From Didymella arachidicola (Eukaryota > Ascomycota > Dothideomycetes > Pleosporales > Didymellaceae), in contig CM049991.1 of assembly GCA_016630955.3 (NCBI GenBank), forward strand, positions 1,860,001-1,924,000: a DNA stretch of 64,000 nucleotides, in the 5' to 3' direction. The notes below the pieces were generated by a model. It saw only the letters and a program-made list of their open reading frames with translations. It was not told the DNA's origin and ran no database searches. The first letter of the stretch is position 1, and every line of letters starts with the position of its first letter. This document shows, in pieces, positions 44,810 through 56,797 of this stretch. Made by a program: the position numbers and the translations under genes.

Positions 44810-45424
44810 TTAGATGGACTGTGCTGGTGAGATGGTGCTGGCTATTATCGATCCGCCCTGAGGCAGCTCTGCCGCAGCCGAGCTCGAACCCGACCATGAA
44901 GGCGCGGGGACCGCAGTGTAATTGGCGCTGTGCGACAACTGAAGGCTGCTAGATGCTACTGGTGACTGTAGAGAAGCTGAGGGGACTACGACAGGACCAG
45001 AATCGCTGCATACAGACCTGACACCGTTGGACGTGAAGCGTGAGTTCCGAGACAGATCGGTGGTCGGCTTCATAAGATTCAGGCGAACGCAGAAAGTGTC
45101 AGAGAGGTCTCCGCACAGGGACATGATCCGAGATTCTCCGAGGGGCGATGCGTCACTCAGCTGTATCTCAAAAGTCTGCTCACGTGCATGCATGGTATCG
45201 CAGGTCTGATCAATGTCGAGATCGATCGGTTCTTGATTTGGAAACCCTAGTACAGCCATTTTGCACGTGAGATCTACAGGTATCGTGACAGTGGTCGAGA
45301 CACCAGGAGCTGTCCCGAAAGCCACAGAGCTGTTGCAGCCCGGATTATTAGAGCTGAAAGCAACAGAAGTAGCAGCGATGAGGATTGAACATATCAGATG
45401 TTGTAGAAAACTGCCGCAAAACAT
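44810..45424 (-). CDS. small secreted cysteine-containing protein, unknown
   Basis: A 204-aa frame from ATG 45424. The first ~23 residues form a classical signal peptide with a hydrophobic core ('LICSILIAATSVAF'). The mature part has six cysteines in its first ~130 residues, enough for three disulfides, then a Ser-rich C-terminal third with N-glycosylation-type sites. A TATTTAAA element lies about 65 bp upstream of the start on the same strand. No family was recognised. The position at the edge of a decayed, gene-poor region is typical of candidate effectors, but that is inference only. A further 3' exon is not excluded. Confidence 0.55.
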   Translation of the reverse strand: MFCGSFLQHLICSILIAATSVAFSSNNPGCNSSVAFGTAPGVSTTVTIPVDLTCKMAVLGFPNQEPIDLDIDQTCDTMHAREQTFEIQLSDASPLGESRIMSLCGDLSDTFCVRLNLMKPTTDLSRNSRFTSNGVRSVCSDSGPVVVPSASLQSPVASSSLQLSHSANYTAVPAPSWSGSSSAAAELPQGGSIIASTISPAQSI

Positions 45425-48400
45425 GAAAGGCAATGTTCTTAGATAAGTAAGGAATGCCGCGCACGATTATGGTGTACATGCTCTTTAAATAGATCGGAGG
45501 ACTGCTTACGAGAGCGAAGTAGGTCATCGACAGCAGTATGCTCAGTAATCTACCACTGGGGCCCCTTCGAGTGCACAGGCCCCTCTGGTAACGCTACCAA
45601 CAACCCGACTTAGAGAAGTCAGCGGCAGAGACTGCAAGCTCAATTGCAACGCAGATCTCATTAGCTAATACCAGCTTCTCTATCATCACATCGACTGGTT
45701 GGTTACCCCGTACGGAGCGGCCAGTTGAAATTGGCTGCTGGGGATTTGTGACTTTTGAAAACGAATTGTTCAGAGCGAGTTGTTCATCATAGTTCATCGT
45801 CGACACTGCGTCTAATCTAGACAAACTAACAAACATGCCTTATTCTACTGTTCGTGCATTCGTCAATGACGACTTATTCAGTACCTCTTCTAGACCTACA
45901 GGCCCCCAGAGCATTTGCTCAGAGTGTCAGAAGCCAAGGTCCCCGAGATTCTAAGCTTAACATCCTACAGCCGATGGCGCGCTTTTAATCTGCTTACGCA
46001 AGAGATGTCGAGCAGTGAAGATCAGAGCGATAGCAAGACATACAGCTAGGGAATGCACTTCTGATCGTTTCCAAGTCAGTACGATTACTCTTCGCCTAGT
46101 TCTAGACAAGGTCACAGGAGCTATAGAAGTTCATCGCGACCCGGCATCGCCACACGACCGAAGATTGGATTATTAAGTCAGTTACTTTGAGGCAGATAGC
46201 AGAGTTCTGTATGGTCATGAGCTACCTTGTACTAGCGAGATTCGTTCTTTTAACGTGAGGCTGTAAACCTCTCGTGAAAGCCATGTTACCAGGGTCCTGC
46301 TGAACGATCATTCAAAGCGCCAAACTGTACTTCAGCCTAAGCGAAACACGTCTAGTCCCACAAGGATAGCATACGAAAGTGATCTAAATTCACATCGGGC
46401 CGCGCGCACAAATTAACCCAGCTCCTAGATGGCTATTCTGGACTAGAATTAGAGCGGGGACGTCGCCATACTGGAGTAAAGAGCTGTCTGTGTTCTTCTA
46501 TGCTGCCGACCAGACGGCATCATCGCCTTAGCCACAGTTCACCTAGTGTTTTCCTAGGTAACATCTAAAACTCCTGGAGGATCCATTAACAAGGGAGATT
46601 CTAGTGCTTTGTCATTTCTAGGCCCAACTAGAGCTTTCATGTTCCCGCCTATAACATGTGCATTGACACAAGGAGTGCAGCATTACAAGTGCGTCATATC
46701 GGCAGCCAAAAACACAAGGAACATGTCCCTGCTACCGTTCATTATGGATATGCCTGTTCATAATGAGTTTGTTTGGACACGAAGTAAATTTGGAGAAAAT
46801 CTCGAGTGAGCTAAGGTCAAGCGCCACTATTGGCTGACCTCATGAGCCGTATTCGAGCGGTGCGCCATTCGACGAGAGATATGATCTAGTGCCGCCTGCG
46901 TGGAAGGTACGCAGTCTGCTGTTAAGTGTAATGAGGGGACAGAAAACAAGCACATTTAGTCCGGACTGATGTAGTGTTAGCGCAGCGTCCGACGTATTAG
47001 AGACAAAGAACAGTGTAAGGGCAGGATAGACTTAAAGTGGGAGTGGCTATATCGTTTCCGCAGGGCAGAACAGTTTCTTGACTAGGTCTCGTTTACATTT
47101 GGAGCAGAACGATGCGACAAGAGGCGCAGGATTGCTTGTTTAAGACACTATACTGCTAGCACGGTAAGACGCTAAGCCGGTCCATGTCAGGGATTCGAGG
47201 TGTATTGAGTGACAGTGCTCGTACCTTCTTCCGAGCACAGTTGTAATGCGTAGCTTCTGAACCTAAAAACATTACAAACGAGGTGATTATTTCGGTGCTG
47301 TAGCAGCTATCTACGGAGAAGCTGGGGACAGATGATTGTCTGGACAATATCGCGTAAGTTACCATGGGAACTGCCGTCAAGCTACTGCAATCACGGTCAA
47401 CAGATTGCAAGGATTTCTCTAGCAGCCTGGCACGGGGGGCCTAGTCAGCCATTTCTAGGACCCCATCGCTAAGTAGCGTGCACACCATCAGACGACGTCG
47501 GCTTTATCCGGCGTCGCAGAAGCGAGGCTGTCGTAATTTTGTTGTTTACGTCAGTTCCACACTCCGCCGCGTTGGCCATCAAAGCTACCATGTCGTGTTG
47601 CGCAGGGTCTGCGGGAGGTTGTAACCAAACTACGCAGCAAAACAAAAAGATTGTACCAAGCTGTGTATGTGTGTCAGTCATAACCTACCTCATAACTAAT
47701 AAGCCCTCGCTGGGTACAGACTGGATTCTGCAATGGTCAGTCGGCTATCGGCTCGGACAACGGTAGTGCCTAGGCCTGCCGCACGAGTCCGGCGCGTGCA
47801 AATCGCTGCTGGCTCCTAGAGTTCGGTCCGCTCAACCATATCAACATTTGACCAAGCGAGGTATGTTACTTATGATTACGCTGGCCAGCGGCAGGGGATG
47901 AGAGACGCCCTGACTAGCGCCTTGTCATGTGCTTCTGCGACGCCGATCGCTCAGCGATGCTTTCATTTTCGGCCCCTGATCACGTAATTTGTTGTACTCT
48001 GCCGGTGATCAAGGTGATGCTCAACAACCCTATTCAGCGTGACGCACACGGCGCTCCGCTCGATCGACATCAGCGTTCCTCGTGCAAGATGTCTATTGTC
48101 AAGTTAGCAGTATCGTTGCTCTCTATGCCGCGACATGGAGTAGCTTTGGTCCAGCTGCGCCAGTATTGCAGTCGTGGCGTGCATAAAACTGGGCACTTTT
48201 AGCATCCTGGTGGATCTTTTTAAGCCGCAGTCAACCGGATCGGCGACCTCAGCTTACTCTAATCTTCGTCCTTGTACGGGGTTCCTATTCAGCTTGAACC
48301 ATCACTCTGTAGATCTCAATCGTGGAGAAGACGCCAACACACTATTTTAACAGAAGCAGACCATGGATTATTCATCAGCTAGCCGTATACTAATGACAGC

Positions 48401-48784
48401 ATATCCGATGTCTGGTCACTGTACTGTTGGTTGGTTGGTTGGTTGGTTGGTATTCATTTTACGTCTAGTTGATGAGGATTAAGTCCATCATCTCGCCTCC
48501 CGAAGGGCATATACGACGTGCTAAGCTATGGAATTACAGTGCTAACACACTACCTTAGAAAGCATTTCTTGCCTACGCGGGTATTGCTACCATATCAGAC
48601 CATCCATGCGCTATATGATTAGTGGCAAGGACGCAAATTGTTCCGTTACAATCTCCCCCAAGATAATCTGTGTGCGGGCAGAGGCCAGGCGTAGAAAAGA
48701 GGGACTAGGTTGTTTTCTATCTAATGAGGGGAAGAGGGAATATACACCCTACAGATGATTATGTAACAGAGCACGTGATGCTGG
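45425..48784. other. 3.4 kb gene desert
   Basis: Stop codons are dense in all frames and only 60-90-codon frames occur, none with a recognisable domain. Base composition is mixed rather than strongly AT-rich. It may contain decayed repeat copies, but I could not identify any. It includes one tetranucleotide microsatellite (48427). Confidence 0.45.
48427..48450. repeat. (TTGG)6 microsatellite
   Basis: Six perfect tandem copies of TTGG in the gene desert. Confidence 0.9.
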
Positions 48785-49350
48785 CTAACATAATCGAAAC
48801 CGGCTTGTAGCTGGCTTGTAGGTCTTTAGCAAGTTGAAAACACCCTCAATAGTGGTCGCTGCAACGATGATGTTCGAGTTGCCTGGACGAACAAATTTCT
48901 CACGAACTGCATTCGCTATCCAATTCAAGAGACCGTCCCAGTATCCGCCGACGTTCAACAAGACGATGGGCATAGAATTTTTTCCGAGCTGGTTCCACGT
49001 GGCCACCTCCATCAGTTCCTCAAACGTTCTGTATCCGCCACCTCGCGCAACAAATCCCCCGCCATGCCTACCTCTCAGTACTTCCAGCCACATAGCCTTC
49101 TTTCTCTCATGCACGCTCTTGACCACGGTCGTCTTCCCGTAGACACTCTCGTCGATGACACTCTTTCCGCTCTTCTTTGGGAGCAAAGGTTCAGGAATTA
49201 TGCCATGAACCGCGTCCGGCCTACTGAGCGCCACGAGCGCTCTGGCTACTTCTCCCATAAGCTCGTTCGTGCCGCCCTAGTAGACAAGTCGCATGTTGTT
49301 CCTATGGATCTCCCTGGCCAGTGCCCGCGCAGACTCTAGGTGTGCCTTCC
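48785..49350 (-). pseudogene. LOG-family phosphoribohydrolase pseudogene
   Basis: Reading down from about 49350, 'AHLESARALAREIHRNNMRLVY' is followed by an in-frame TAG (49278-49276) and then 'GGTNELMGEVARALVALSRP'. In LOG ('lonely guy', lysine-decarboxylase-like) proteins this position is 'LVYGGG', so a Gly codon has become a stop. The diagnostic 'PGGxGTxxE' motif is also altered, to 'RGGGYRTFEEL', which changes the expected Pro and a Gly. Family-typical 'WNQLGKNSMPIVLLNVGGYWDGLL' follows. Functional LOG enzymes release cytokinin bases from their nucleotides. The N terminus is worn and its limit is approximate. Confidence 0.85.
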
Positions 49351-49819
49351 CTTCGCTATCAGATGCCCCGCAGCGGTCCGTGTAAGTATTCTTGGATTAC
49401 GCTAAAGGAGGGAAGGGGGGTGTTATAAGACGCAGACGACAGGGCGTCCGTTAGTGCCCTTATACAGTTGTGTAGTGTCTATAGATAATAGTCATCGCCT
49501 TTAACGAAAGCTAGACGGCCTAGTTTTATAGAAACACAGCGACAATTAAGGCTAGTGTTATTCCTCACATTAGATCCAGGTTGGGGCATTGATTGTTACA
49601 TCTGCGGTAAAACCGGAAATCCTTCTGTGCATGATTTACGAAGTAATTACCTCCAAGCATACTAGTTGAGCTAGCGCATAGACATGCTCTTATTGAGAAA
49701 GAACGACCCCTTGTTAGCGGGGCGTGTCGCCGTGTGAGACTTAGAGGCCGTGGTGACAAGATTATTAACGCCAGATTGTGTGTTGTGCGTTTGCGCACCA
49801 TGTTCACCGCCTTGATGCC
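49351..49819. other. intergenic, no gene seen
   Basis: About 470 bp between the LOG remnant and the F-box-like gene. Short frames only; composition drifts AT-rich. Confidence 0.4.
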
Positions 49820-50519
49820 TTAGTTTTGCTCAGGCATCTGTCCGCGTTCGTTCTTCAAGTAGATGTGCACGACGACGCCAGCGAGCGAATTTTCCATCTC
49901 TAGCTTCAAAGACGACATCGTCGCTGCCTTTGCATCAGTCAGCTCTGTCTCCAGCGCGTGGAAAGACCAAGGGTTGAGCGTTAATTCGACTTCCACCTCC
50001 TTTAAGCCTTTCAGATCCCAGCCACAGATGCTTCGCATGTTCATGCCCACTGACTCACTCGGTGCAAGCCCAGATGCGGTATGCCTGATGTAGCCCCGCT
50101 CATGAGTCTTGATAGATTGTATCGCGTGGCGCTTGTCCTGTCGCAGACGCTGGAGCCATGTTCGCAAGTGACCGTAGTGCGTGCCCTCAAATGTGTTGTG
50201 AGCGAATTGAAAGAGCGATGCCTCTGAGTATATTTGTCGATTGACTTGAAGAAGTCCTAGAACGTGTTTAGATCGGAGCCCGTCGTAGGCAAACTTGGGC
50301 GATGAGTGTATGCACCATGTGCAGCCTCCAAGCGTGGCTTTGTATATCATGTTACGGATCTCCGCAGGAAGAGAGAGGAAACGAGATTTCGGGTGTTGGC
50401 TAAGCAGATTGCTCCGCGTCAGTCAGTGCACGTTGACTCGAGATTAAGACGACATACGGTCTGAGATGTGGTGGGCCTCCGTTGACCAGCGCGGCGGGTA
50501 GATCGTCGATATGTCCCAT
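49820..50519 (-). CDS. F-box-like (2EXR-type) fungal protein
   Basis: Exons 50519..50458 and 50399..49820 flank a 58-nt intron (GTATGT...CTTAG), giving 213 aa. The splice joins a short N-terminal exon to 'FLSLPAEIRNMIYKATLGG', the hallmark opening of the large fungal family of F-box-like/2EXR proteins. 'LLQVNRQIYSEASLFQFAHNTFE' follows as expected. These proteins are numerous in Dothideomycetes and mostly uncharacterised; a role in substrate recruitment for ubiquitin ligases is only presumed. Unlike its neighbours the gene appears intact. Confidence 0.8.
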
Positions 50520-51082
50520 GATCAATAGATCCTGAGAGAGCTTGCAGAAACAGACAGTTCTCTTATTATCCAAGACGTGGAAACATAAACGAGAGGGGCG
50601 ATGTTGGATCGAATGAACCTTTTAACGGATAGCTGAACTACTGCCGTCGACTGCCTTTGGTTTCTGCGTCACTTGAGCGCATAGAGCTAGTTGCGGATGC
50701 GAGTAAAGAATCCCGATGACTACGCTGTCAAGCACCAGGTATAAAATCTTGAAACACATCGCTTAGCAGGAGCACTATTAAACGACCTAGCGCGCGATGC
50801 GATTGGTTGAGCCGTACATGCATGTCTAGAGAGCCTGGCAAGCGTCTCCGCAGATGTCTACGCGTGGGGCCTCCCATGGAGCTTCAGATGTCGAAATTAC
50901 TAGTGGGACGTCATTCTTTATTATTCAACAGGACACCCTCTTCAGTGGTGAGTAGAAATAAACAAGGACACTGCTGGTCGGTGCACCTCGATCGCTTAAG
51001 GATGCTACCTTGATGTACGGCAAATTACGATCATCCCTGGTCTACTATTCTCGCTCGGAGGTCTCTATGATTATATTTTTGG
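50520..51082. other. intergenic, no gene seen
   Basis: A ~560-bp stretch between the F-box-like gene and the outer end of the left inverted-repeat arm. No supported gene. Confidence 0.45.
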
Positions 51083-53875
51083 TACAGTCGCAATCACAAT
51101 CGGCTTCCGGTTTCTGCATCATCTTTGTTCTCTCCCGCACGGTCCTCGCGACAGGGGTCCTTCCAGACTCGGGACAGCGCGCAACAGGGGTGGGCGTGTA
51201 ATGTATCTTACGCACCGTACGGAACGATTACAGGCTGACACAGCCCTCCTCTATGGGTCGTAATCTTTCATCGTGATCACACGGCGGCGGCACTGGGAGA
51301 GGACGCTGGAAGATAATGAGCGCAAACACTTTATGGACGCCACGTAATTAGGTCCTCGCTAGAAGCGATCTGTTACACGACGTCGTCGTTGCAACAGTTA
51401 ATTACAACTGTCATTCAGGCTATTTATACACAACGCAAATTGGAGCTATGCATGCTGGCTTTGGTCGCATTGATCTAAGTCCAAATTGGCAGGGGCAGCG
51501 ATTGTCGGACTGTCAAGAGACGCGCAGGATGATGCATCGTCTGACACAAGAAATAGCTCGGCACGTATGTCTTCCAAAGCTTTGAGTGATACCAACCGCA
51601 AGGGATGATCGTCTTGAAGGGACTCTGCTTCAATAGCCACCACGTGTTCGAGCAAAACAATAGCCTTTCGTGTCTGTCCATTCGCATCGTATGCTCCTGC
51701 GAGCGCGTGCTGCGACGCTAGTCGGTCAGGGTGGTCTGCCTCCAGCGTCTCTTGCGCTCTGACCACGGCTTCCAGCAGCTCGACCGCCTTCTTCACCTGT
51801 CCGTCTGCTTCGTATGCTCCTGCGAGCGCGTGCTGCGACGCTAGTCGCGAGGGGTGGTCTGCCGCCAGCGTCTCTTTCGCTCTGACCACGGCTTCCAGCA
51901 GCTCGACCGCCTTCTTCACCTGTCCGTCTGCTTCGTATGCTCCTGCGAGCGCGTGCTGCGACGCTAGTCGCGAGGGGTGGTCTGCCTCCAGCGTCTCTTG
52001 CGCTCTGACCACGGCTTCCAGCAGCTCGACCGCCTTCTTCACCTGTCCGTCTGCTTGGTATGCTATCGCAAGCTCGTGTTGGCTGAACAAGAGATCCGCA
52101 TCATCCTCTTCCAGCATGCTCCTTAGTCTACAACACTCCTCCAGCCACATCACTGATTCTCGCACCCTCCCATCAACGTCTAAACACCGACCGACCCACA
52201 GACATAGCTCCGACTTCTCCTTCACATTGCGGTCTTGCTCGGCCCTGAGCAGTCGCAGCGCGTGCGGCATGTACGCTCTCCACACTGCCCGGTTTCTGTA
52301 CTCATCCGACGGGAAGACGTCGGCGACATGCCGCACTGCGCTCTCTGCCACCTTGCTTGCATCGCCGTGCTTCTTCACCCAGATTCTCGTCGCAAGATGC
52401 ACGAGCCGGTGGATGTCGTACCACTCTTCTGCTTCTGCCTCTTCCTCGCTCTCATCGCTCTTGTTGCTCTTGTTGCTCTTGTTACTCTCGTCGCTCTTGT
52501 CACTCTCGCCGCTGCCTCTGCCATCTTCACTTCCTCCTTGCGTTGCGCGACTGTCCTCGTCCCGTCTCGCCAAGAACGAGTACCCACACAACGTGCCGAT
52601 AGCGTCCTCTATCTGTCCCTCTGACCGCTCCGTCTGCCCTTCCAACTGCACCCTCGGCAGCAGCGATCGCGGTATGGCCTTCCACTCCACGCACGACATG
52701 AACGCCAGCAGATCTGCCGCCACCGCATCGCGCTCGCGCAGCTGGCTGAACGACACCACCCACGTCGTCGCCACCGCGTTCGCTGAGCCTTTGTACCGCG
52801 TGTCGTCGCGGAACTCTTTGCTTAAAAGGCCGACAAGGTCCTGTTCTGTGCTGTGCAGTAGCCGCAGGTACTTGGCGATCGTCGTCCGGTTCATGTTCAG
52901 GTAGGCGGCTGCCTGCGCGATCGCCAGCGGCAGACGCGTCAGCTCGTCGAGCAGCTTGCGTGTCATCGCTTTGTCGCGAAGGAGCTCTTTCCTCACCAGC
53001 GACCTCGAGAGAAAGTCTGTTGCGTCCTGCCAGTCCATCGGCCCCAGCTCCAGCACGTCGCCGCGCGTCAGCGACACAGCTACCTCCAGCGTGCGCGTCG
53101 TGTACACCACTACTCCCTGCTCGCTCTCTGGCAGGTAGTCCACGATGCCGTCTGACTGCTCATTTGGAAACAGGATATCGGGGTCGTCCGCGTTGTCCAC
53201 CACGAGCAGCCACCGCCCTGTTCGGCTTGAGCTTAGGTACTGTCTCACCAGCTCTTTCGCGTCCTTTTCTTTGTCCGCCGCCTGCAGTATGCCGAGCGCT
53301 TCTGCAATCCCCACGCATGCCTGCTCGAAGCTCTCCATGCTCACCGCAGGCAGCCAGAAGATCGACCACTCTGGCTGCGCTTCCTTCACCGCATACGCAA
53401 ACTGGAGTGCCACCTGCGTCTTACCCGTCCCGCCCAGCCCAACAACAGACATCTTCTGGCAGTCTTGCTTGATCAGCAGCCGCTGCCGCAGCACAGCCAG
53501 CTCATTGCGTCGTCCGACAAAGTGTCGGTTCTTCAGGAAGGGGATGCAGTACGTCGGCTTAACTACACGCTCGAACGCTTAATCAGTATTGATGCCTTAA
53601 CTAACAGATATGGCAACTACACTAACCGCTTGCGTCTCGCATCGTCTCCTCCGCGGTGCGAGACCTGGCTACATCCGCCGGCGGTATCACCGACAGCACC
53701 TCCTTCGCGTACGCTGCCGCCGTCGCCGCTGCATATGGCTGCCACCGCTTGTTCTTGTGCGAGTCTGCGTAGTCGCACACCCCGCGCACCACCAGGCACG
53801 GGAAGCTGTTCATCAGCCCCGCCGCCTCCATCTCGAAGCACAGCACCCCGCCGAGCTCTGCGCCCAGCTTGTCTC
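51083..53875. repeat. left arm of a ~2.8 kb inverted repeat
   Basis: Reverse complement of 59234..62027. Over 51446..53875 every coding frame on both strands matches its mirror position (x pairs with 113,109 minus x), so the DNA is identical or nearly so. The outermost ~360 bp (51083-51440) are homologous but carry substitutions and small indels. The inner boundary is sharp, inside the PNP domain coding sequence. Confidence 0.92.
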
Positions 53876-54602
53876 TCTCGGCAGCGCTGCGCATCACCTG
53901 GTTACCTGATGCGATCGTGCCGTAGTGCGTCGCCACTTCCTCGCCGCTGTCGCGAGGCTCTCGAGCCTCGTGTCTGTCGCTGCTGCACTTGGCGCACGTC
54001 TGCCCGCCCTCGTGCTCGTAGCTGGCTTCAAACAGCACGTCAGGCCCGGCTTTGCTGCGCTGAAACTTGCCAACGCCCTCTAGCTTTGCGATGTACTCAC
54101 ACAGCTTGCTTCGGCCACGCGTCTCGTTCGCCCGCATTCGCGCGACTGCTGCCAGCAGCACCTGCGGCGGCGAGTTGAGCGCTCCTGTCCGCTCGAACCC
54201 GCTCGGTGTTGCCTTGCCCGCGTCGTACTGCACCACAACAGCGAACGTCCCGTGCGGCTGGCTGACCACCACATCTCCCAGCCGCACGTCTGCTTCCTCG
54301 CTCGGCACACCGCCGCCGATGCCCACCATCAGCCCGAAGCGCATCTTCTTGAACGTCGCTCGCATCTGCGTCGCCACCGACGCTGCTGGGTTGGTGCTGA
54401 TCCGGCCGGCGGGCAGGCACACGATAGCGACGTTGTGGCCGCCGATCGCGCCGAGGGCGTACAGGTTCTTGTCGTTGTCCGTCGCATCGTGTTGGAGGTC
54501 GGGGTGCTCCACGTCGAGCATCTCCTGCGCAGCCGCCAGCTCTACGGGCAGCGCGCACACCCATCCCACCGTGTAGTCTTCGCGGCGCAGCGCGCGCGCC
54601 AT
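51446..54602 (-). CDS. NLR-type protein A: PNP domain, NB-ARC, TPR repeats
   Basis: Exon 1 is 54602..53627 and exon 2 is 53577..51446, joined over a 49-nt intron (53578..53626, branch CTGAT), giving 1035 aa. Residues ~8-320 form a PNP/UDP-phosphorylase-like domain ('TVGWVCALPVELAAAQEML', 'GIGGGVPSEEADVRLGDVV', 'FEMEAAGLMNSFPCLVVRG', 'CDYADSHK'). A linker 'VVKPTYCIPFLKNRHFVGR' leads into NB-ARC with Walker A 'GLGGTGKT' (~residue 374), Walker B 'LLVVDNADD' and 'LPLAIAQAAAYLN'. An Asp/Ser/Lys low-complexity segment and TPR repeats follow. Such NLR-like proteins act in fungal self/non-self recognition and cell-death triggering; the ligand here is unknown. ATG 54602 is used. Confidence 0.92.
51677..52045. 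repeat. three 123-bp TPR-coding tandem repeats (NLR A)
   Basis: Three consecutive 41-codon units, nearly identical at DNA level, with a degenerate unit on each side. Differences are few: for example Gln/Lys and Glu/Ala changes in unit 2 and Ser to Asp in unit 3. Confidence 0.9.
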
Positions 54603-55329
54603 CAATCGTCGTGGCGGGAGAATGATATGGACACTGGTATTATGAGCAGGTCATGGACAATGTGTAGAGGGGCCAGCCGGGAGGTATCCAGCCATTCCAT
54701 CCCCACAACCCTCAGCCTTGCAGCCCGCACAGCCCCCAGCTGCTTGCATGCCTGCGGGGCACAGTCAGGCTGAACCGCGCTGTCAGCTGGGGCAGCTGCA
54801 GATGCCGCTGCAGACGGAGACTACGTGTGGAGGCGCTAGCACCAGGCCGTTCATTGGTCGCTTATGTGGGGCGTATCACTCTCCTGTACGTTGCAGTCGA
54901 CTCAGGCAACAGACCTAGCCCACAGCCACAATAGTCGCCCAACGCCTTCGCTCATCTTAGACATAGCGTTGGACTACAACAAGAACCTGGGCTTTCCCTT
55001 CATCCACCTAACAAAAGCGCTATTGCAATCTACAAACATCGCTGGCCTCGGCAGCCTTCAGCATTGCTAAATGCAGCTGTGCACTGCACTACACCTTAGT
55101 AAGTAGATAGGATCTACAACAGAGCGGTAACATACACTAAAGCAAGACCAGCCTCAGCAGGGTGGGTGCTAGAGGAGAAGTCGCTCGATTGGTGCATAGA
55201 TGTAATTAGACGACATCCTCTTGCTCTCTACTCCTCTTTTAACAGCCTACGTAGGATGCTACTGCCCCGCGGCTTCAGTATATGTACAGTCCAACAGACC
55301 ACAGATAAGGGCTACCATGACCGTCGTTC
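54603..55329. other. promoter of NLR A and unresolved spacer
   Basis: About 730 bp. The first ~250 bp resemble, in inverted orientation, the region before the right NLR start (58260-58420: GC-rich blocks around 'GACTGTGCCGCGCTG'-like sequence), suggesting homologous but diverged promoters. No gene is supported; an upstream exon of the CorA-like gene may be hidden here. Confidence 0.4.
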
Positions 55330-56568
55330 AGGTTAATAGAAGAGGATGTCTTTTCGGCAGAAACCAAGCCCGTGCTAGAGCTGGTGCGGTTCTTCCAGAT
55401 CCCGAGCCGCATCCTCACAGAAGTGTACCGGCGCTCAAACGGCTTCTTCAGCTCTGCGGAGACTTTTGACCAGGATAGTCGCCTCCGGTCGTATTGTACG
55501 GTCCCGAAGAAATGTTCCACACACAGAAGCATTTACTCACCGCGCATCGTAGACACGTGGTTCCGCGTCATAGTAAAGATGGCAGCTCGAGATGTTAGCT
55601 CCAGCTACACGTGGCATGAGATGACCTTCTGCTCGCGATGGATTTGTGGTCGTTCTGCGATTCTGTGCATTGGCGTGCCGTCATCGTTCAGTCAGCTGCT
55701 ACAAGACGCTGTTGTCCGACTGGAGACGACCTTGCCGACTACGCAGCCATACTCGCTGCATATACCCCTTATAGAAGCACTCGTTGCTATGCAGGACGCG
55801 TCTGTGTGGTCTGTACGCGAGATTGTGCGCAGCGTTGAGAAGGCAAGTACGGCCAACCGACGAGAAATTAGCACGGTCGATAATGGGAGTCTAGGACCGC
55901 TCACTACCGACTCGTGGGCCTAAAGACTTTCTTATGATGCACGAGGGAGCACGCCACGCCATCCACTCGTTCGAGACGCTCAGCGTGACAGTCAAGACAG
56001 TGGAAGCCATGCAGCGGCACGTTGATTACCTTGCGGATAAGAGCAGGCAAGCGAGTGGAAGTGAGCTAGAGACGTTACTTCAAGTGGGCACGCACATGGC
56101 GCTCCACATCAGAATGCTCCGCAACTTGCTTCTGCGGTCGCAGTCAAACAAGGAACGATCACAAAACGAGATCGCTCTGGTGAGCTGATTGAGAAGATCT
56201 ACGGAAGCTAAGTTACTGACGCACGGGCAGGCGTACAACATGATCGCTCAGCGCGACAGCCAGGCCATGACGGGACTCGGAGAGGCAGCAAGGCTCGACA
56301 GTGGCGCTATGAAGACTATCGCAGTCGTGACGATGGCGTTCCTTCCCCCCACGTTTTTATCAGTGTGTACTCCCCTATCTTCACATCAAGGCGGACTGAC
56401 AGTAGGCAGGCGATCTTCAGCATGAGCTTCTTCAACTATACGCCAGAGCCGGACAAGACGGGGTGGTCGATGTCGAGCCAGTTCTGGGTGTACTGGGTCT
56501 GCGCAGTACCGCTAACCTGCGTGACACTAGCCATCTGGCACTGGCGGCAACGACGGGCGCAGAGCTAA
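55330..56568 (+). CDS. CorA-like Mg2+ transporter-domain protein, incomplete or damaged
   Basis: Coding segments: 55332..~55900 ('LELVRFFQIPSRILTEVYRR'), ~55916..56179 ('GARHAIHSFETLSVTVKTVE', helical), 56231..56362 ('YNMIAQRDSQAMTGLGEAA', 'TMAFLPPTFLS') and 56410..56568 ('AIFSMSFFNYTPEP' then a TM helix). The last two introns are canonical and in frame. The family is the fungal CorA-like proteins with two C-terminal TM helices, in which 'FSMSFFN' stands at the GMN position. Between segments 1 and 2 the frame changes around 55900-55925 without a clear intron, and the N terminus is unresolved, so the gene may be broken. Confidence 0.6.
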
Positions 56569-56797
56569 AGGCAGCATCGACCGTTTGAGCTGCAAAGACA
56601 GCGAACATGAACAAGCTCGAAGACTACTTGATAGAAGCATCTAATGTGCGCCCGTCATGTCAAGCTGTGTAGCGGAAAGGGGGGATAGAGGAAGAGTGTT
56701 CTGATCGTAGCCCAACTGCTCTCAATCCCTCTTACTGGATCATCCAATATACAGGACACAGCTGGTAATTGACAGGACATTAATCTCGCTACGATAC

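Noticed and set aside
52116..52904. 262-codon frame opposite the NLR NB-ARC region (and its mirror at 60205-60993)
   Set aside because: Ser/Leu-rich antisense shadow; its duplication only reflects the inverted repeat.
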